A stretch of DNA of 64,000 nucleotides from Echria macrotheca. Its lineage: Eukaryota > Ascomycota > Sordariomycetes > Sordariales > Schizotheciaceae. The notes under the pieces are model-generated. The model was not told the origin of the DNA. It was given only the letters and a program-made list of their open reading frames with translations, and made no database searches. Every line of letters starts with the position of its first letter. Position 1 is the first letter of the stretch. The stretch covers positions 496,001-560,000 of the forward strand of contig MU839844.1 of assembly GCA_030411725.1 (NCBI GenBank). The letters are read 5' to 3'. A program made the position numbers and the translations under genes. This document shows, in pieces, positions 23,141 to 35,200 of this stretch.

Positions 23141-24916
23141 GGTGTGACGCCGCTCAATCAACTGTCCCCCATAGCCATGTGAGACAGTAAGAACAAAAGC
23201 AGAGGGCCATGCGGAGAGGGGAGGGAAGTCTTAGGTATCTCTCCGCTCCGCTCCGGGAGCAACACCGCCGTATAGGCCCCTTTCAACCCCTGATGTTTGG
23301 GGTTGGGGCTCAAGGTCAGCTCTTTTTGGCAGGTCCACCACCCACCGGGTAGTGGGAATATGTCGAGAGAGAGCAAGCAACGGCATCAATTCGTTGACCG
23401 GGGTGGTCTCAGCGCTACTTTTAATCCCCTCGTTGTTCCCACCTCTTTGCGGCCCTTCTTCAGCAGGCCGAGAACCCGCAAACGCATTCCCAGGGGCTAC
23501 TGCAACCATACCCATGACTCCCGGGCCTCTTCCTACTGCATTTTGGCGATATGGCCGTGCTATGCAATAGGTTGCGAGCCCGGGAAGCTGAATGGCTGTG
23601 CCTCATGGGGAACCACGGGCTCTGCAGCTGTCAAGGGAACACAACGGGCATAACGACTGGATTGGGTGGCATGGGAGCCGCCTTTGACTCTCACTGGCTC
23701 GGCAAGGCATACCGGGAATCAAGCCTTTTCGGTCCACGGCAAGAACCTGCGTCCCCAGCGATATATGCGAGCCGAGAGCCTCGTCTGTCGTGATTCGCCT
23801 GTCGAGTCTGGATGTTTGCCAGCAACGCTTTGGACAGGACATCGACATGGCAATAAATTGATGCGTCCTGACCCGACGCAAGTCTCCTCGTACGACTGTG
23901 CCACGCGACCGGCTGCCTTGACAAGAGCAAACACTCGGTTGTTGGGGAATCGGAAATGAGTCCCTACCAACGTTGCACAACCTTACAGTCTCGCGAGCGG
24001 CCAACCTGAAGGGGACGATAAGTGACCCGAGATCCTCCCGACGAGAAAATGCGGCTTGCAGTTCCGCTCCCGCAGCGTGTACGGACCGCACAAGTAGTCA
24101 GCCTGACGTGACTGCTTCTGCTGCGTCTGCATCGGTGTTTGCAGCATTTTGGATGAAACGCATGGCCTGCTGCACAGGGGTCGAGGTGTGGTCTAGATCG
24201 CGAGATCATCAACCCGTTCCACTGTTGGTTGGTGGGATTGCAGCGACAGTTGCTGTCTGTGTGTTGTCAGTGCCTCTTCACCGCAGCTGGATTCCTGCGC
24301 GGCCTTAAAATAGCGGAACAACTCCGAACGCAGCACCTCGGGAATTTCCCGCAAAGTTCCCCTGGTAGGTAATAACGTCCTTCGGGGTTCCCGGCTTGGG
24401 TTAAATACGCTGCCAGTTGGACCGTGAGGCTGGCCAGAGCGTATCGCAGGTGTGAGTGATGTGAGGCCACGTGACATATCGCGTGATGCAAGTGAGGAGT
24501 TGATGAGAAATCCCCCATCCTAGTCATTGGTCGAATATGGTGCAATCCGCGCTAGTCCCAAAACGGATGAAATAGAAAACCACTCGAGGACGACGACGAC
24601 GTGGGCTTCTCCCCTCTTTCCTCACTCTTTTCACTGTGCTCCTACGAACAGCATCTTGTTCAGAGATGTGTATTTCTCGCTCAAAATTTGCTACAGTCTT
24701 CGCTCGCCGAAATATGGCAGTATCTGAACGGCATACCCCGTCGCCCAACCCAACCTGTCTCTGCCTGAGAAACAACAAGCTATTGGGAGCAACGGCAGCC
24801 ATCAAAACAAACCCCTGAATGCGCCGGCCGATTCGTCGCTCATAATAAGGAAATCCCAATCCCCCCAGGTTCTCTGCCATCTCTCATTCCTTCCCACACC
24901 TCCGAGGTCACTCCCT
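23141..24916. other. intergenic region, no gene recognised
   Basis: Promoter of the receptor gene and 3' flank of the cysteine dioxygenase gene (both minus). Overlapping frames of 80-160 codons run on both strands, but none has a domain or splice-consistent continuation. Confidence 0.5.
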
Positions 24917-25630
24917 TCACAGCTTCTTTCCGTACGCGGAGTAGTACCCGCAGTTTTTCACGTGGCTTTTCTTTCCCGTCTCCTGGTTGAAGATGTGGCA
25001 CCCCCCTTTCGCAACGTTGGGCGGAGTATACAGATGGAGGGAGACGGCGAAGTCGCCGCCCTGGTTCCATACCCGATGGACCCCGAGCTCGTCGGCCATG
25101 TACGCCACCTCGTTCTCTTTATGTACCTTCTCCGATATGACCTCCATGGGTCCGTCCGTGTCGCCCTCCGGGAACGCATACCGGGTCTCGGTCAGGTTGC
25201 CCCGGAGGATCTTCATCAGGCAGTGGGCGTTACCGTGGTCGTGGATCGGGCTGCCTTTGCCGGGAGACCACACGAGGACAAGCTGTCACGACGCTGGTTA
25301 GGGCTTGGGAAACCACGAATGTCGGATACAAAACGGGCCTACCAGGTTGCTTTTACCGTTTCCCTCGTCGACTAGGTTCCGGGTGTATCCTCGGCTCTCG
25401 TCGCCGAGGGCGAACTTGGCCCATTCTCTTTCCTTGGAGTTGTATTCTTGCATCAGTTTGGTCAACTGGCCGACGTCGACATCGTCGGATGTCAGACCGG
25501 ACGAGGGGCCGAGGGCCGCCTTGAGCGACAGGACAAGATCGTCGAAGCGATTCGGGTCCCCGTGCTGCTTTCCGCACGAGCAGTACAGATGCCGGCTGGC
25601 TGCCTGGGACCGGGTGATACCGACGGCCAT
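24917..25630 (-). CDS. cysteine dioxygenase
   Basis: Exons 25630-25343 and 25282-24917 give 217 aa, the usual size. The enzyme oxidises L-cysteine to cysteine sulfinate with O2 and a mononuclear non-heme iron, the first step of cysteine catabolism toward taurine and sulfate. It is a single-domain cupin. Visible residues: HDH (H110, H112) in SPIHDHGNAHC, the third iron ligand H165 in ELGVHRVWN, Cys117 and Tyr181 (SLHLYTPP) in the positions of the Cys-Tyr cofactor of the mammalian enzyme, H179, and Arg84 in GYTRNLV for the substrate carboxylate. The first ATG in frame is at 25630. The first ~30 residues contain a Cys-rich CSCGKQ segment that is not part of the fold. The protein should be cytosolic. 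Confidence 0.94.
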
Positions 25631-26744
25631 AGTGTCGGTGTTGATCAAGAGTTGGTTGATGAGGTCCGATAAGACTGTTGCGAACCCCGCACGGCGAGCC
25701 GAGTGACGACGATCAATTGCAGAGGCAAACAGAGTTATTTATGGCCGAAAAGAAGCAACACTAGGGTACTGAAGGGTATCGGTCGTGGTTATGCTATGTC
25801 AAAGCAGCTGGAAGAGATGGCCGGCACGAAGGTATCGGATGCGAACAAGAGGAGGAGAGGGTATCACGGCGGAAATGGCGGTGTCGGGTCAACCCGGGGC
25901 CCCTTTCGACGTTGGCCGCTGGCTGGCGGACATGTCGGATCGGGGACCATAGGAGGTGGGAAGCGCTATCCGTCGCTGGGTGGTCCCACCGGTATCGGTG
26001 GGTCGCATGACAAGAAGTTACGGAGTACCTTGGCGTGGGACGGGCTCATGTGACCTCTGGACGAGAAACCGGCGGCTTGGGCTGACTGGGGCTGGCGAGA
26101 AAGGGTGACGATGGAATGAATTACCGAGACAAAAGAAAAGGGATCTGCATGACCCTTTTCTCTGTATCAGACCAGAAAAAAGGGAACTGGAACAAGTTTC
26201 TGCTTCTCAATAGCGGTGCTGGCTATTCAGCAGACTGACTACTGCTGGTTTAGCGACAAACCCGCCTGCGTTCGCACTGTCAGGCCACTCACCGTGGTTT
26301 CTGTCCAATGAACCAATGAAAATGAAGAATTGAGCGTTGGATCTTATCTGGGACAGGGCAGCATGTCTGACTGTGAGAACAAAGCCGAAGAAAGAAAGCT
26401 GCCTCTCTATACCTTATCTTGAGTCACTCGAATTGAGTGTGCGTGCGGGGACCTACCTGTTTGCTGTTTGTTGGATGGCGTTGGATGGCTGCGGGAATTG
26501 GCGGCTCAACATTTCGCTCGCTCGCCTGCCAAGAATTCCCGACCTGCGGCCCTCCGCACCGGAACTCGACCCCGGGTCTCGGGTCCAATCGGGTCCGACC
26601 CGGAGGACGGACAACACACCCGGTGTCACCACGGACAAAGCAGATCCAATCGTAGATTCCGATTACACCAGATCCCGAGGAAAATGTTGAACACAGAATC
26701 ATATATCCAATTCCCCCCCCCCCATCCCTCATAAAAATACAAAA
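25631..26744. other. intergenic region, no gene recognised
   Basis: Promoter of the cysteine dioxygenase gene and 3' flank of the CLC gene (both minus). It contains a GGTGTCGG/GGTATCGG-rich stretch near 25870-26010 but no coding evidence. Confidence 0.5.
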
Positions 26745-29549
26745 TCATGACCGACTCTCCAGCTCAAGACCCTCATCATCAACGCCCTCCTCCGTCCCAT
26801 CCAATATCTGCCCCCCTCCACCCCCTCCCTCCGTCCCCCTCCGTCTACTCTGCTCCAACGAATCCCTCAACCGTATCCGCCCCCCGGACGCGCTCGACAC
26901 CTTATCGGACACCCAATCGGCCGCGCGCAGCATCAAAGCCCAGACGCGCTCGTGCCCCTCGTCGACGCCGTACACGTCCTCGCCGGAGCGCGGGTTCTCG
27001 GCCGCCTCGACCTTGAACTGGTACTTGAGACAGTCCTTGACCGTCACCAGCCCCGCCAGCTGGCCGTGGTATTCGATGAGCACCACGCGCGGGCCGATCT
27101 TGCGGAAGAGCTCCATAACCGTCTCGAGCGGGAGGCGCGGGTGGACCGTCACGGGCGTGGCGTCTACGTAGGGACTGAAGTCTACCGACATGGATGCCGA
27201 GGATGACGGGCCCGAGGAGGCGCTGGTTGCGTAGTCGAGACCGCCGGGCGTGCGGGGCGTGATGGGCGTGGCGGTAGAGTCGTAGGGAGAGGGGGTAAAG
27301 GTGCACTTGGCGAGCGGGCTGAGTGTGCGCTCGCGCTTCATGCGGTCGACTGCGTACCGCAGCTCGGTTCGGCCAATGTAGCCGACTAGGATTTTGCTCG
27401 TCTCGTCCTCGACGATGGGGAAGCCCTGGTAGCTGTCCTTGGAGAGGAGCTGTTCTACCGTCTTTAGGGGCATGCCGTGAGAGGGGAGCGCCACGACGTC
27501 TGTGATCATGACCTGCGACACTGGCACGCCAAAGTTGTGGTCCTCCTTGTTGTCCAGGAACGGGAAGCCGCTGAACCAGATCATGCGGTCGGCGATACCT
27601 CCTTTCCCGAAAAGCTCGCTGACAGCCTTGGTGACACCGACAACGATCATGGTCGGCAGGATATAGGTGAGGGCGCCGGTGAGCTCGAACATGATGACCA
27701 CGACCGAGACGTAGATATGCATAATGCCGCTGAGCGCGGCGCCGGCGCCAAGGAATGCGTATGTGCCGGGCGTGATGCAGGGTACATCGGGCTGGCAGGC
27801 AGCAAAGAAAACGCTCTGGGGGTTGGCTTCATGGATCGCCTGTACAATAATGCCAACGGTACGTCCAAAGGAAGCGCCTATCGCCATCGACGGGACGAAG
27901 ATGCCAGCCGGCACCTTGCAGCCGTAGGATATAATAACAAAAAAGATGCGCAAGACGGTGGCGATGAGCAGAGACAAGATGTTGCTGAAGCGGCGGTTGG
28001 GCTCACAAAGATCATGGTAGTTCTCCGCTCCTTCACACTCAAGAAACAGAATCTCCATGCTCTCCGTCATGTCGATCCTCAGAAAAGCGTTGGGGTAGCA
28101 GACAATGGCAGTGGTTGCAGCTAGCAGCGTAGCTTCGAGGATCGCGTAGTTGGTCAGGTATTTCTTGCGGAACGCTTGCACCCGGAGATTCCACTTCATA
28201 ACCAAGGCGCCGTAGAGACCACCGAAGATGCCGATGATAATAAAGAAGGTAACCTCGAAGAAGTGCCACGATCGGTCGTAGTGGACCTGGAACATGACAA
28301 GCTGGCCGGTCCGGAACGGGTTCATGGCGGCCAGGACGGCGGTTGCGACCAGAGCACAAAAGTAGCTGCGCCACATGGTCTTCAGTGGGAAGTAGCTCGA
28401 CATCTCCTCGAGCGAGAAGAGGACGCCGCCGATGGGGCTGCCAAAGGCCACCGCGACACCGGCGGCGGCACATGCGCTGAGGATCTCGCGCGTCTTGGAG
28501 GCGTTGCGCCGGTATTTCGTAAACAAGCGGGAGATAACGTTTCCCGTGCAGACGGCATAGTGAACACTGGGCCCCTCTTTGCCAACGGAGAGACCAGATC
28601 CAATGGCGAGGGGCAGCGCGACCGACTTGATGACTAGGGTCCACATGCCGAGGAAGCCCTTCATGACGAAGCCGGCGATGATGCATTTGATCTCAGAAAT
28701 GCCTGATCCGGCGGCGTATGGGGCATACGACTTGACCAAGGTGGCCGAGGTGAAGGAGAACGCAATCTAACTGGTCAGAAGAGCCCGGACCAGACCTTGG
28801 GGTACTTACAGCGAAGAAGATGTAGACGACATAGTTTATCGGCTCGAGGCCAGTCCAGCGCTGCCAGTCAGCACACCCTGTTGCGTCTCAGCAATATTCA
28901 AGCGCATCTCCATTGTAGATCCTCACCATTATCCTCGCCCCAGCAGCAAAAGTTTTCGTTCAGATAGAAGGCCGTCTTGCAGTGGCCCAGCTTGATATCG
29001 GCCAGCCACTCGGTCACGATGTTGAGGAAGGCAGCGTTTAGGCCGATGGCGGCGCCGATTATTGTGATGACGATCCAGCCCTGGGCCGCGTCGTACGACT
29101 CCTGTATCCTGTGTCTCCAGTCCCGCCGCCCTGTGTCAACCCGTCCGGCATGGCGCCTTCGTTTCGCCTTTCGTCGAAGCTGTTCGCGCGCCGCATCCTG
29201 TACCCAGTCTAACCGGCCAATGTCAGCTGGTTCTCAGTCTTCCGCAGAGCGCTCTCCATACCTATGGTTGTAAAATCCTGGGCAAAGAGAAAAAGAGAAT
29301 ATTAGCTCCGGTCCAGCTGCGTTGCGCCGTGGCGACCAGACAGCGCCTCACCTCGTATCTCTTGATCTTTGCGATCTCCTCCTCGATCTGGTGCTGCGCG
29401 GCTATGCCCTGGCCATTTTCCGGCTGGCTCTCGCCCTGCTCGGCGGTCGATACGGCGAACGACAGACGAGAACTGACCGAGGGCCGTCGCAGGGGCTGGG
29501 GCTTGATTGAGGTCGACGAGAACGACGTCGAGCGCGAGTGGGGATTCAT
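26745..29549 (-). CDS. CLC-type chloride/proton exchanger
   Basis: Exons 29549-29352, 29277-29262 (16 nt), 29208-28927, 28877-28810 and 28766-26745 give 861 aa. It is a Gef1/ClC-3-like protein with an N-terminal YEDFTTIDW element, about ten membrane helices, and two CBS domains in the C-terminal third. The anion-pathway motifs are present: GSGISE, GKEGPSVHY with the gating Glu E252, and the proton Glu E309 in SLEEMSSYF, spaced as in ClC-5. Both glutamates argue for 2Cl-/H+ exchange rather than a channel. By homology it works in Golgi/endosome/vacuole acidification and copper or iron handling. The segment between the CBS domains is Ser/Thr/Pro-rich. It is divergent from DPB3 across a 366-bp promoter. 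Confidence 0.94.
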
Positions 29550-29915
29550 GCCGCCCTGGGCCGCCGCTGGCTGGTGCTTCTTCTATTGGGGCCGCATTCG
29601 ATCGGTTGGTCGTGTTGCCGTCGTTCTGTCAGGTCGGCAATGGAATGCGACGGTGGTTTGCTGGAGGAGGGCTGGCTGCGAGGCTGACGTTGGCCGAGCT
29701 TAACGTTAAGGTTAACGAATGGTATCCTTGTTGGTGGGGGTTGGCGGTTGGCGGCTCGAACAGGGGTCCAGCCATTTAAACTCTAGGTCGCGTCTCACGC
29801 GTCAGGCGGGACAGCAGGGACCACTTTATACCGACCACTGCTCACTCATTCATCCTCAACTCATCTTGCTCGCTCAAAGTACATTCTCAGATATCCCTTT
29901 TCTAGTTAACCCAAA
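29550..29915. promoter_or_regulatory. divergent promoter, CLC exchanger / DPB3
   Basis: 366 bp separate the two start codons. A TTTATA element at 29824-29829 lies about 90 bp before the DPB3 ATG. There is no coding sequence of its own; open frames here extend from the CLC first exon on the opposite strand. Confidence 0.6.
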
Positions 29916-30674
29916 ATGCCATACAACACGACGGCAATCCCTCCGCGGAAGGAGGTCACAGGCCAGACTCTTCTCCCCTGTAAGTTTTTGTCTTCTGGTC
30001 CTCCTCCTCATCGCAGAAATACTTATGCTCTGCAGTAACCCGAGTCAAAAAGATCATCGCCGTGGATCCCGATATTTCAGTCTGCTCCAACAATGCAGCC
30101 TTTGTGATCACGCTCGCGACTGTAACTGCCCCTGCCATGACCACTCCCATCAACCGTAAAAGACTGCTAACCCATCCCTAGGAAATGTTCATCCAACACC
30201 TCGCCACCGAAGCCCAGAACATGGCCAAGACAGAGCGCAAACCCCGTCGAAACATCCAGTACAAAGACATCGGTACATTATCCCCCGTCCACTTTTTGTC
30301 CCCACGCTAACGCAACAAAAAAAGCAAACGCAGTAGCCCACCACGACAACCTCGAATTCCTCGAGGACGTGGTCCCCAAAACAACCACCTACAAGCAGGT
30401 CAAGGCCCAGGCCGCCGCCACCCGTGCTAAGCTCAAGGGCGAGAAGGCCGCCGGCGAGGGCACAGCCGACCAGGTCGGGCAGCTCTCCAACGGGAAGAAG
30501 AAGGGCGGCAGCGTCAACGGATCCGGGGCTGCGGGATCATCATCGGCTCCGACGAATGGGTTTTCTCGCGGCCGGCTACTTGTTGATGATGATCCCAGTT
30601 CACAGCTTGAGTTGGAGATGCGACAGGCCCAGTCACAGGGGGATGGTGATGGCGATGTAGATATGACAGGATAA
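29916..30674 (+). CDS. DPB3: histone-fold protein Dpb3 (DNA polymerase epsilon / CHRAC)
   Basis: Exons 29916-29979, 30036-30121, 30182-30272 and 30325-30674 give 196 aa. Residues ~20-110 form a CBF/NF-YC-type histone fold: LTRVKKIIAVDPDI, the helix SNNAAFVITLATEMFIQHL, then RRNIQYKDIANAVAHHDNL and FLEDVVPK. This is the pattern of Dpb3/CHRAC-15/POLE4, which pairs with Dpb4 to hold DNA polymerase epsilon and chromatin-remodelling complexes on nucleosomes and double-stranded DNA. The C-terminal third is a Lys-rich then acidic, Gly/Ser-rich tail ending in DVDMTG. Dpb3 versus another histone-fold relative (for example Dls1) is not separable here. Intron 3 acceptor: the AAAG at 30324 preserves the ANAVA helix; using the CAG at 30332 would delete it. 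Confidence 0.82.
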
Positions 30675-30817
30675 ACCGGTCCGAGTACAAGTCCCGTTAT
30701 GAGTTGATGAATCAAATGCCTTTTTTTCTGCTCGTCTTGAACGCCCAGTTTTCCGCTAGTTGGGTATTACAGGAGCCAACCCGTACCGAACGCCATAACC
30801 TCAAACCCGCAAAACGC

Positions 30818-31909
30818 TTACTCCTCCATCGCGTCATCGTCCACCATAATACCAGGCGGTAGTCTGCCCTCATTCAACGCCTTCTCCAACCGGATAATCT
30901 CCTCCAGGCTATCAGCCTTCTTGATCATGTCCTGCAGCCGCTTGCGCTCCTTGTCGGTGAGCTTGAGCCTTGACAGTCTCGACGCCGACGCGTCGGCCGA
31001 TGCGCTCGCCGCGGCCGTGACATCAAACGTCTTTGACTTGATGCCCATGATCTGTGTCCTCTGTTAACCCCGACCGAACCTGTATGAGACAAAGAGATAC
31101 TCACGGTAGACGCCAACTCAGTCGGATGGTCCGCCTCGCCAAACAACTCCCTCGCCTTGTCTCGCTCCGCATCCTTGACCTTGTTATAATCGAGAAACCT
31201 GACCGAAGGACACCGCCAGATGACCCAGTACCGATAATGCTATTATCCCCCAATCGAGTCAGCACCAGCCCCCTTCCCCCCACCTATATCCTATAACCAA
31301 GAAAAAAAGACGTACCTCCTTCTTCGTAACCGGATTATCCACCAAAACCAAATGCGTCAACCGTCCAAACCGCCCAAGGACATCCAGATCGGCCAGTTCG
31401 GCAAGCGAATTCGACGCCAGCACCAAATTCTTCAGGTTAGGCACAGAGTTGGGCATCGAAGCCTGGATAGTCGCGATCCGGTTCCGCGCAAGCAGGAGCG
31501 TCCTCAGCCGCGGCGAGAGCGGAAAGTTGCCGAGCATCTGGATATCGTTGTCGGTGAGGTCGAAGGCGTCGTGCGGCTATCAATCACATCCCATCAACAC
31601 CCACTCACTCTCAAGAAAAGAAACGGAGAAGAAAAAAGAAACATACCCCCGCAACACCAAGATTCTCAATCGCCTGAATTCGATGTCCTGAAAAAGTAGC
31701 GACCGAAAAAGTCCCGCGTTATCAATTTTTCTTGTCCTTTCTTGTTTGTATACGGTACGCCCGCTCGCTCTCTCAAATCACAAGTGTGACAGTGTAATAT
31801 CTGCTCTTCTCAGAAAAACCAAAAACGCACCTCGGAGATCCATCTCGCGCTCGTGGAGCGGGTTGAGATATGACAGCGAGTTGCTGATTAGCTCGGCCGT
31901 GAGCCGCAT
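30818..31909 (-). CDS. LEA1: U2 snRNP A' protein (Lea1)
   Basis: Exons 31909-31831, 31687-31647, 31576-31316, 31239-31105 and 31051-30818 give 249 aa, the usual length. It is the leucine-rich-repeat component of the U2 snRNP that pairs with the U2 B'' protein on stem-loop IV and is needed for branch-site engagement in splicing. Visible features: the start MRLTAELISNSLSYLNPL, a GHRIQAIENLG repeat, four to five LRRs (LSPRLRTLLLARNRI, VPNLKNLVLASNSL, FGRLTHLVLVDNPV), the LRR cap HYRYWVIWRCPSVRFLDY, and a C-terminal helix LTDKERKRLQDMIKKADSLEE. The tail is acidic. Its 3' end faces DPB3 with 143 bp between the stop codons. Confident. Confidence 0.94.
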
Positions 31910-32295
31910 CGTTGCTGGCTAAACCTTTGCGGTTTATCTGGCGTATTTGGGGTGTTATTTCGGGTGCTGGTCGAGATCGTGCAGTTCGTTGCCGACAGTG
32001 CGATTCGTGGTCGTCGGAAAGCGCAACGCCAAAACAATTGCCAGAGCTAGGTACCTCGAAATCACGGCAGGTCGCGTGGGGCATCGCGAGGCTGCACTCC
32101 AGAAATTTAGAGTGGGTCCTCGCTGCATCACATTCGCGTCAGCTCCAAACCCTAACCCTTGTCGGCCAAATTCACAGGGTCAACGACGTTTATGGACTTG
32201 GAAATTACACGCTCAGCTAACGATATCTGACATGTATGAGGCAGTACCCGTGTCTAATAGCCAGGTCTACTTCCCGCTTTATCAAACAATGCTGG
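31910..32295. other. intergenic region between LEA1 and VPS15
   Basis: 386 bp holding the LEA1 promoter and the VPS15 3' flank (both minus). Contains AAACCCTAACCCTT near 32145-32160, one and a half telomere-like units, too short to mean anything. No gene. Confidence 0.55.
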
Positions 32296-35200
32296 CTACT
32301 GAAATATAAAGACAACGCCACCTCGATCCGCCGAGATGCTCATGGGGAACGGCGACTCCAACAACGCGACATCGGTAATCGTGTCCAGATGACTAGTCAG
32401 TAGCTGTTGCTGTTCCTGTGAGACCACTGTCGACCGCGGCGGCTTCGTCGTTCGCCCTTTGGATCCTGTCGCCGACCCCCCATGCGACGATTCCTTCCTC
32501 GCCAGCTTCTCCGTATGTAGGGTCATAGACGCCGTCGGATGGCTTGCCGTATACGTCGGCATTCCCTCATCCGGTTGAAGCCCGTTGAACACCAAGCTCC
32601 CCTCGATCCTCGTAACGTCCCAGAACCGAAGCTTCTTGTCCGAGCCGCCCGTGATGATAAAAGCCGAACGCACATCGCGTTGCTCATCAGTCGCTCCTAT
32701 GCTCGCCAACATGGCCCGGACTCCACGGTCCGCGTTCGGCGTGGCCAACGGCTCGATGTTGGTGCCGTACCTCCCCAGCATCCCCTCCGGTTTATCTTCG
32801 TCCACTTCCCACGCCTCGTACCCCCTGGGTCCCTCCTTGTTGCCCCCGACGCGGTATATCTCGCGACACAGCGTGCGCTCCAGGTCCCATACCGTCACTT
32901 CGCCCTGGCCAGTCCCGCCCGACACACACACCCACTTTCCCCTTCCCTTGGTCGGATGGATGCAGACCCGGTAGATAGCTCCCTTGCCAGGAACACCCCA
33001 GCCCCGAACACGCAGCTTGAACCGGAGGTCCCAGAGGTCCAGCACGCCATGCGATGTGCCCAAGCACAGCCAATTTCTCTTACGATCGATAGTGAAGCAT
33101 GTCGGCGTCCCGTGGTGAACCGGGTTCTCCAGCCGGAATATCAGCTCCATGGTCCGCAAATCAATGCCCATGATGACCGACTTGTTCGTCGCCAGTACCA
33201 GCACTGATTTGGCCTCCTGCTTGAAGTGCTCGCACCAGACGGCATACTCGCCATCGACGAGCTGGTGCTCACGCAACAGGCGAATCCTGGTGTACCGGAA
33301 GTTGCTATTCGTAAATACCGACTCGACCTTGGCCACGTGGACACTGCCATCCGTTGCGCAACTGACGAAGCTGTGCGTGCATTCGATGAAGCATGCAGCC
33401 AGGACCTTCGCACCGGTTGCATGTCGATGCGTAAGTCTTGACCTAGTCTGTACATTCCGCTCGAGCCGCTGCGTGTCCCACACTCTGACGCAGCCATCAT
33501 CGCCAGCAGTAAGAAAGAACTGATGGTCCGGCGCAACCACGATGCGGTTGATGGCGCCGGTATGCTCTGCGAAGGTCGCCACCACCTTCCCGCTCGGCTT
33601 CCAGAATTCCTCCTTAGGCTTTCCATTAGCACCCATGACGGTTCTTGACATCTTCCGATGCGAAACTGGAGTGACCAGTGGTCCAAACTCTTGGATGTCG
33701 TGAGGAAACTGATCGACAAACATAGAGTCGAGCATCTTGATAACGCTTGGGTCGTTGCCGGTATAATTGTGGCTAGCACGCACTCCGCTCTTCGCCCGCT
33801 CTCCGGCAGCCTCCCTCTCCGGTGGATGAAGCCGTTGCGGATGCGAAAATGGTACATCCATCTCGCCGAAGGCGTTTGTCTCGGTGGTCCCTACATCAGG
33901 GCCTGATTTCCCGCTATCCTTGCGGTTTATGAGATTCATAGCGCTCGCTTGGTGCCGAAGCCTTCTCGTCGAATAAGGAGCATCTTGAACGGACGAGTCA
34001 TCATCCAGAGGAGAAAGCATCGCCGCCTTGCCCATGGCGTTGGATTCTCGTCTCGATCCGTCTCCGCGATCAGCATCTGCCGGGTTCGTCTCCTCCAAGG
34101 CGCGTCTACCAGTTGCAGACATCGGGGACCCATTGTCTCGACTGCCAAGCCGAGACAAGAGATTGTCAGCTCGTCGCTTCTTGTTGTGCGAGTCGTCGAT
34201 AGACACCGAGGCGTCCAGCAGAGCATCTCTCAGGGTCTTCGGAGCAGAAGCATCCTCAACATTCGTTGGCGGCGGAGGGCGGCCGGGTTCATCGTCAAAC
34301 AAAATCGTTTGGACCACACCACCAAGCGCCCTAGCCTTGATGACTCCGTTCGAACCGGTTTCGACACCGAGTTCATTGCCCTTGTCCTTCTCCTTATCTG
34401 CTTGAACACTCGCCCCCCCAGCATTCTTCATCCGACCAAGACGCCATAGGAAGTCCCTGAGCGCGAGAAGCTTTGTCTCATCCTCTTGGGCCAACCCGAG
34501 GTTCCGAAGCTTGTTGATCCACTGTTCGTCTTCGTCATTCTTCCCGATCACGGCGGGAGCCTGAGTAGCGGAATCCCTTCCTGCTCTGCCGCTTAGAGAG
34601 GAACCAAAGGTACCGCCACGAACATTCTGTACTGGTTTCCAGAAATCCGCCTTGACGGTCTTAGACGCCCAAAGTAGAGCCTGATCATATACAGAACGGG
34701 AGAGGGGTTTCTGCAGCGCTTCCAAGAGGTCCAGCTCCGTGAATTTCGGCAACCTCGAGGGCTTCAGGAAGGGCTTGATCAAAGGCATGACTTGGACGTC
34801 CAGGTATGCTTGGCTCAGACAGCGGTTTCCCGCTGCGAGAAACATCACAGCCGCCTCGCGAATCCAGATGTTTGGATGTATCGTGAATCTGGCAGTCAAC
34901 GAGACCAATTCCAGAAACGTTGTCTTGGTGAAGAGTCCCAGGTTCGCCAGTTCTGCCAGTGCGTATAGCGCCCCGTAAACGACATACTCCTCTGGGTCCG
35001 CCACGGCCTGAATCATCAGGGGAAGAATGAAGTGCTCCAGGGTGACGTTCCCGAGGAAGGCAGAAATGCCTACGATGGTATCGAAGAACGCACACTTGAG
35101 CATCCAGTCCCGGTCGTTGAGGTAGGTATTCAAATGTGTGAGGAGAATATCGTTGGACTGTGGCGCCCCGAAGAAGACACATAGGTCCGGAACCGAGCTG

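Noticed and set aside
23141..23161. Upstream in-frame ATG for the receptor gene
   Set aside because: The ATG at 23140 has the better context (ACCATGG) and the upstream seven residues add nothing to the receptor fold.
30325..30333. Alternative acceptor in DPB3 intron 3 (CAG at 30332)
   Set aside because: It stays in frame but deletes part of the last histone-fold helix (ANAVA), which is conserved in the family.
32140..32165. AAACCCTAACCCTT resembling telomeric repeats
   Set aside because: Only about one and a half units, in a normal intergenic spacer. Far too short for an interstitial telomere.
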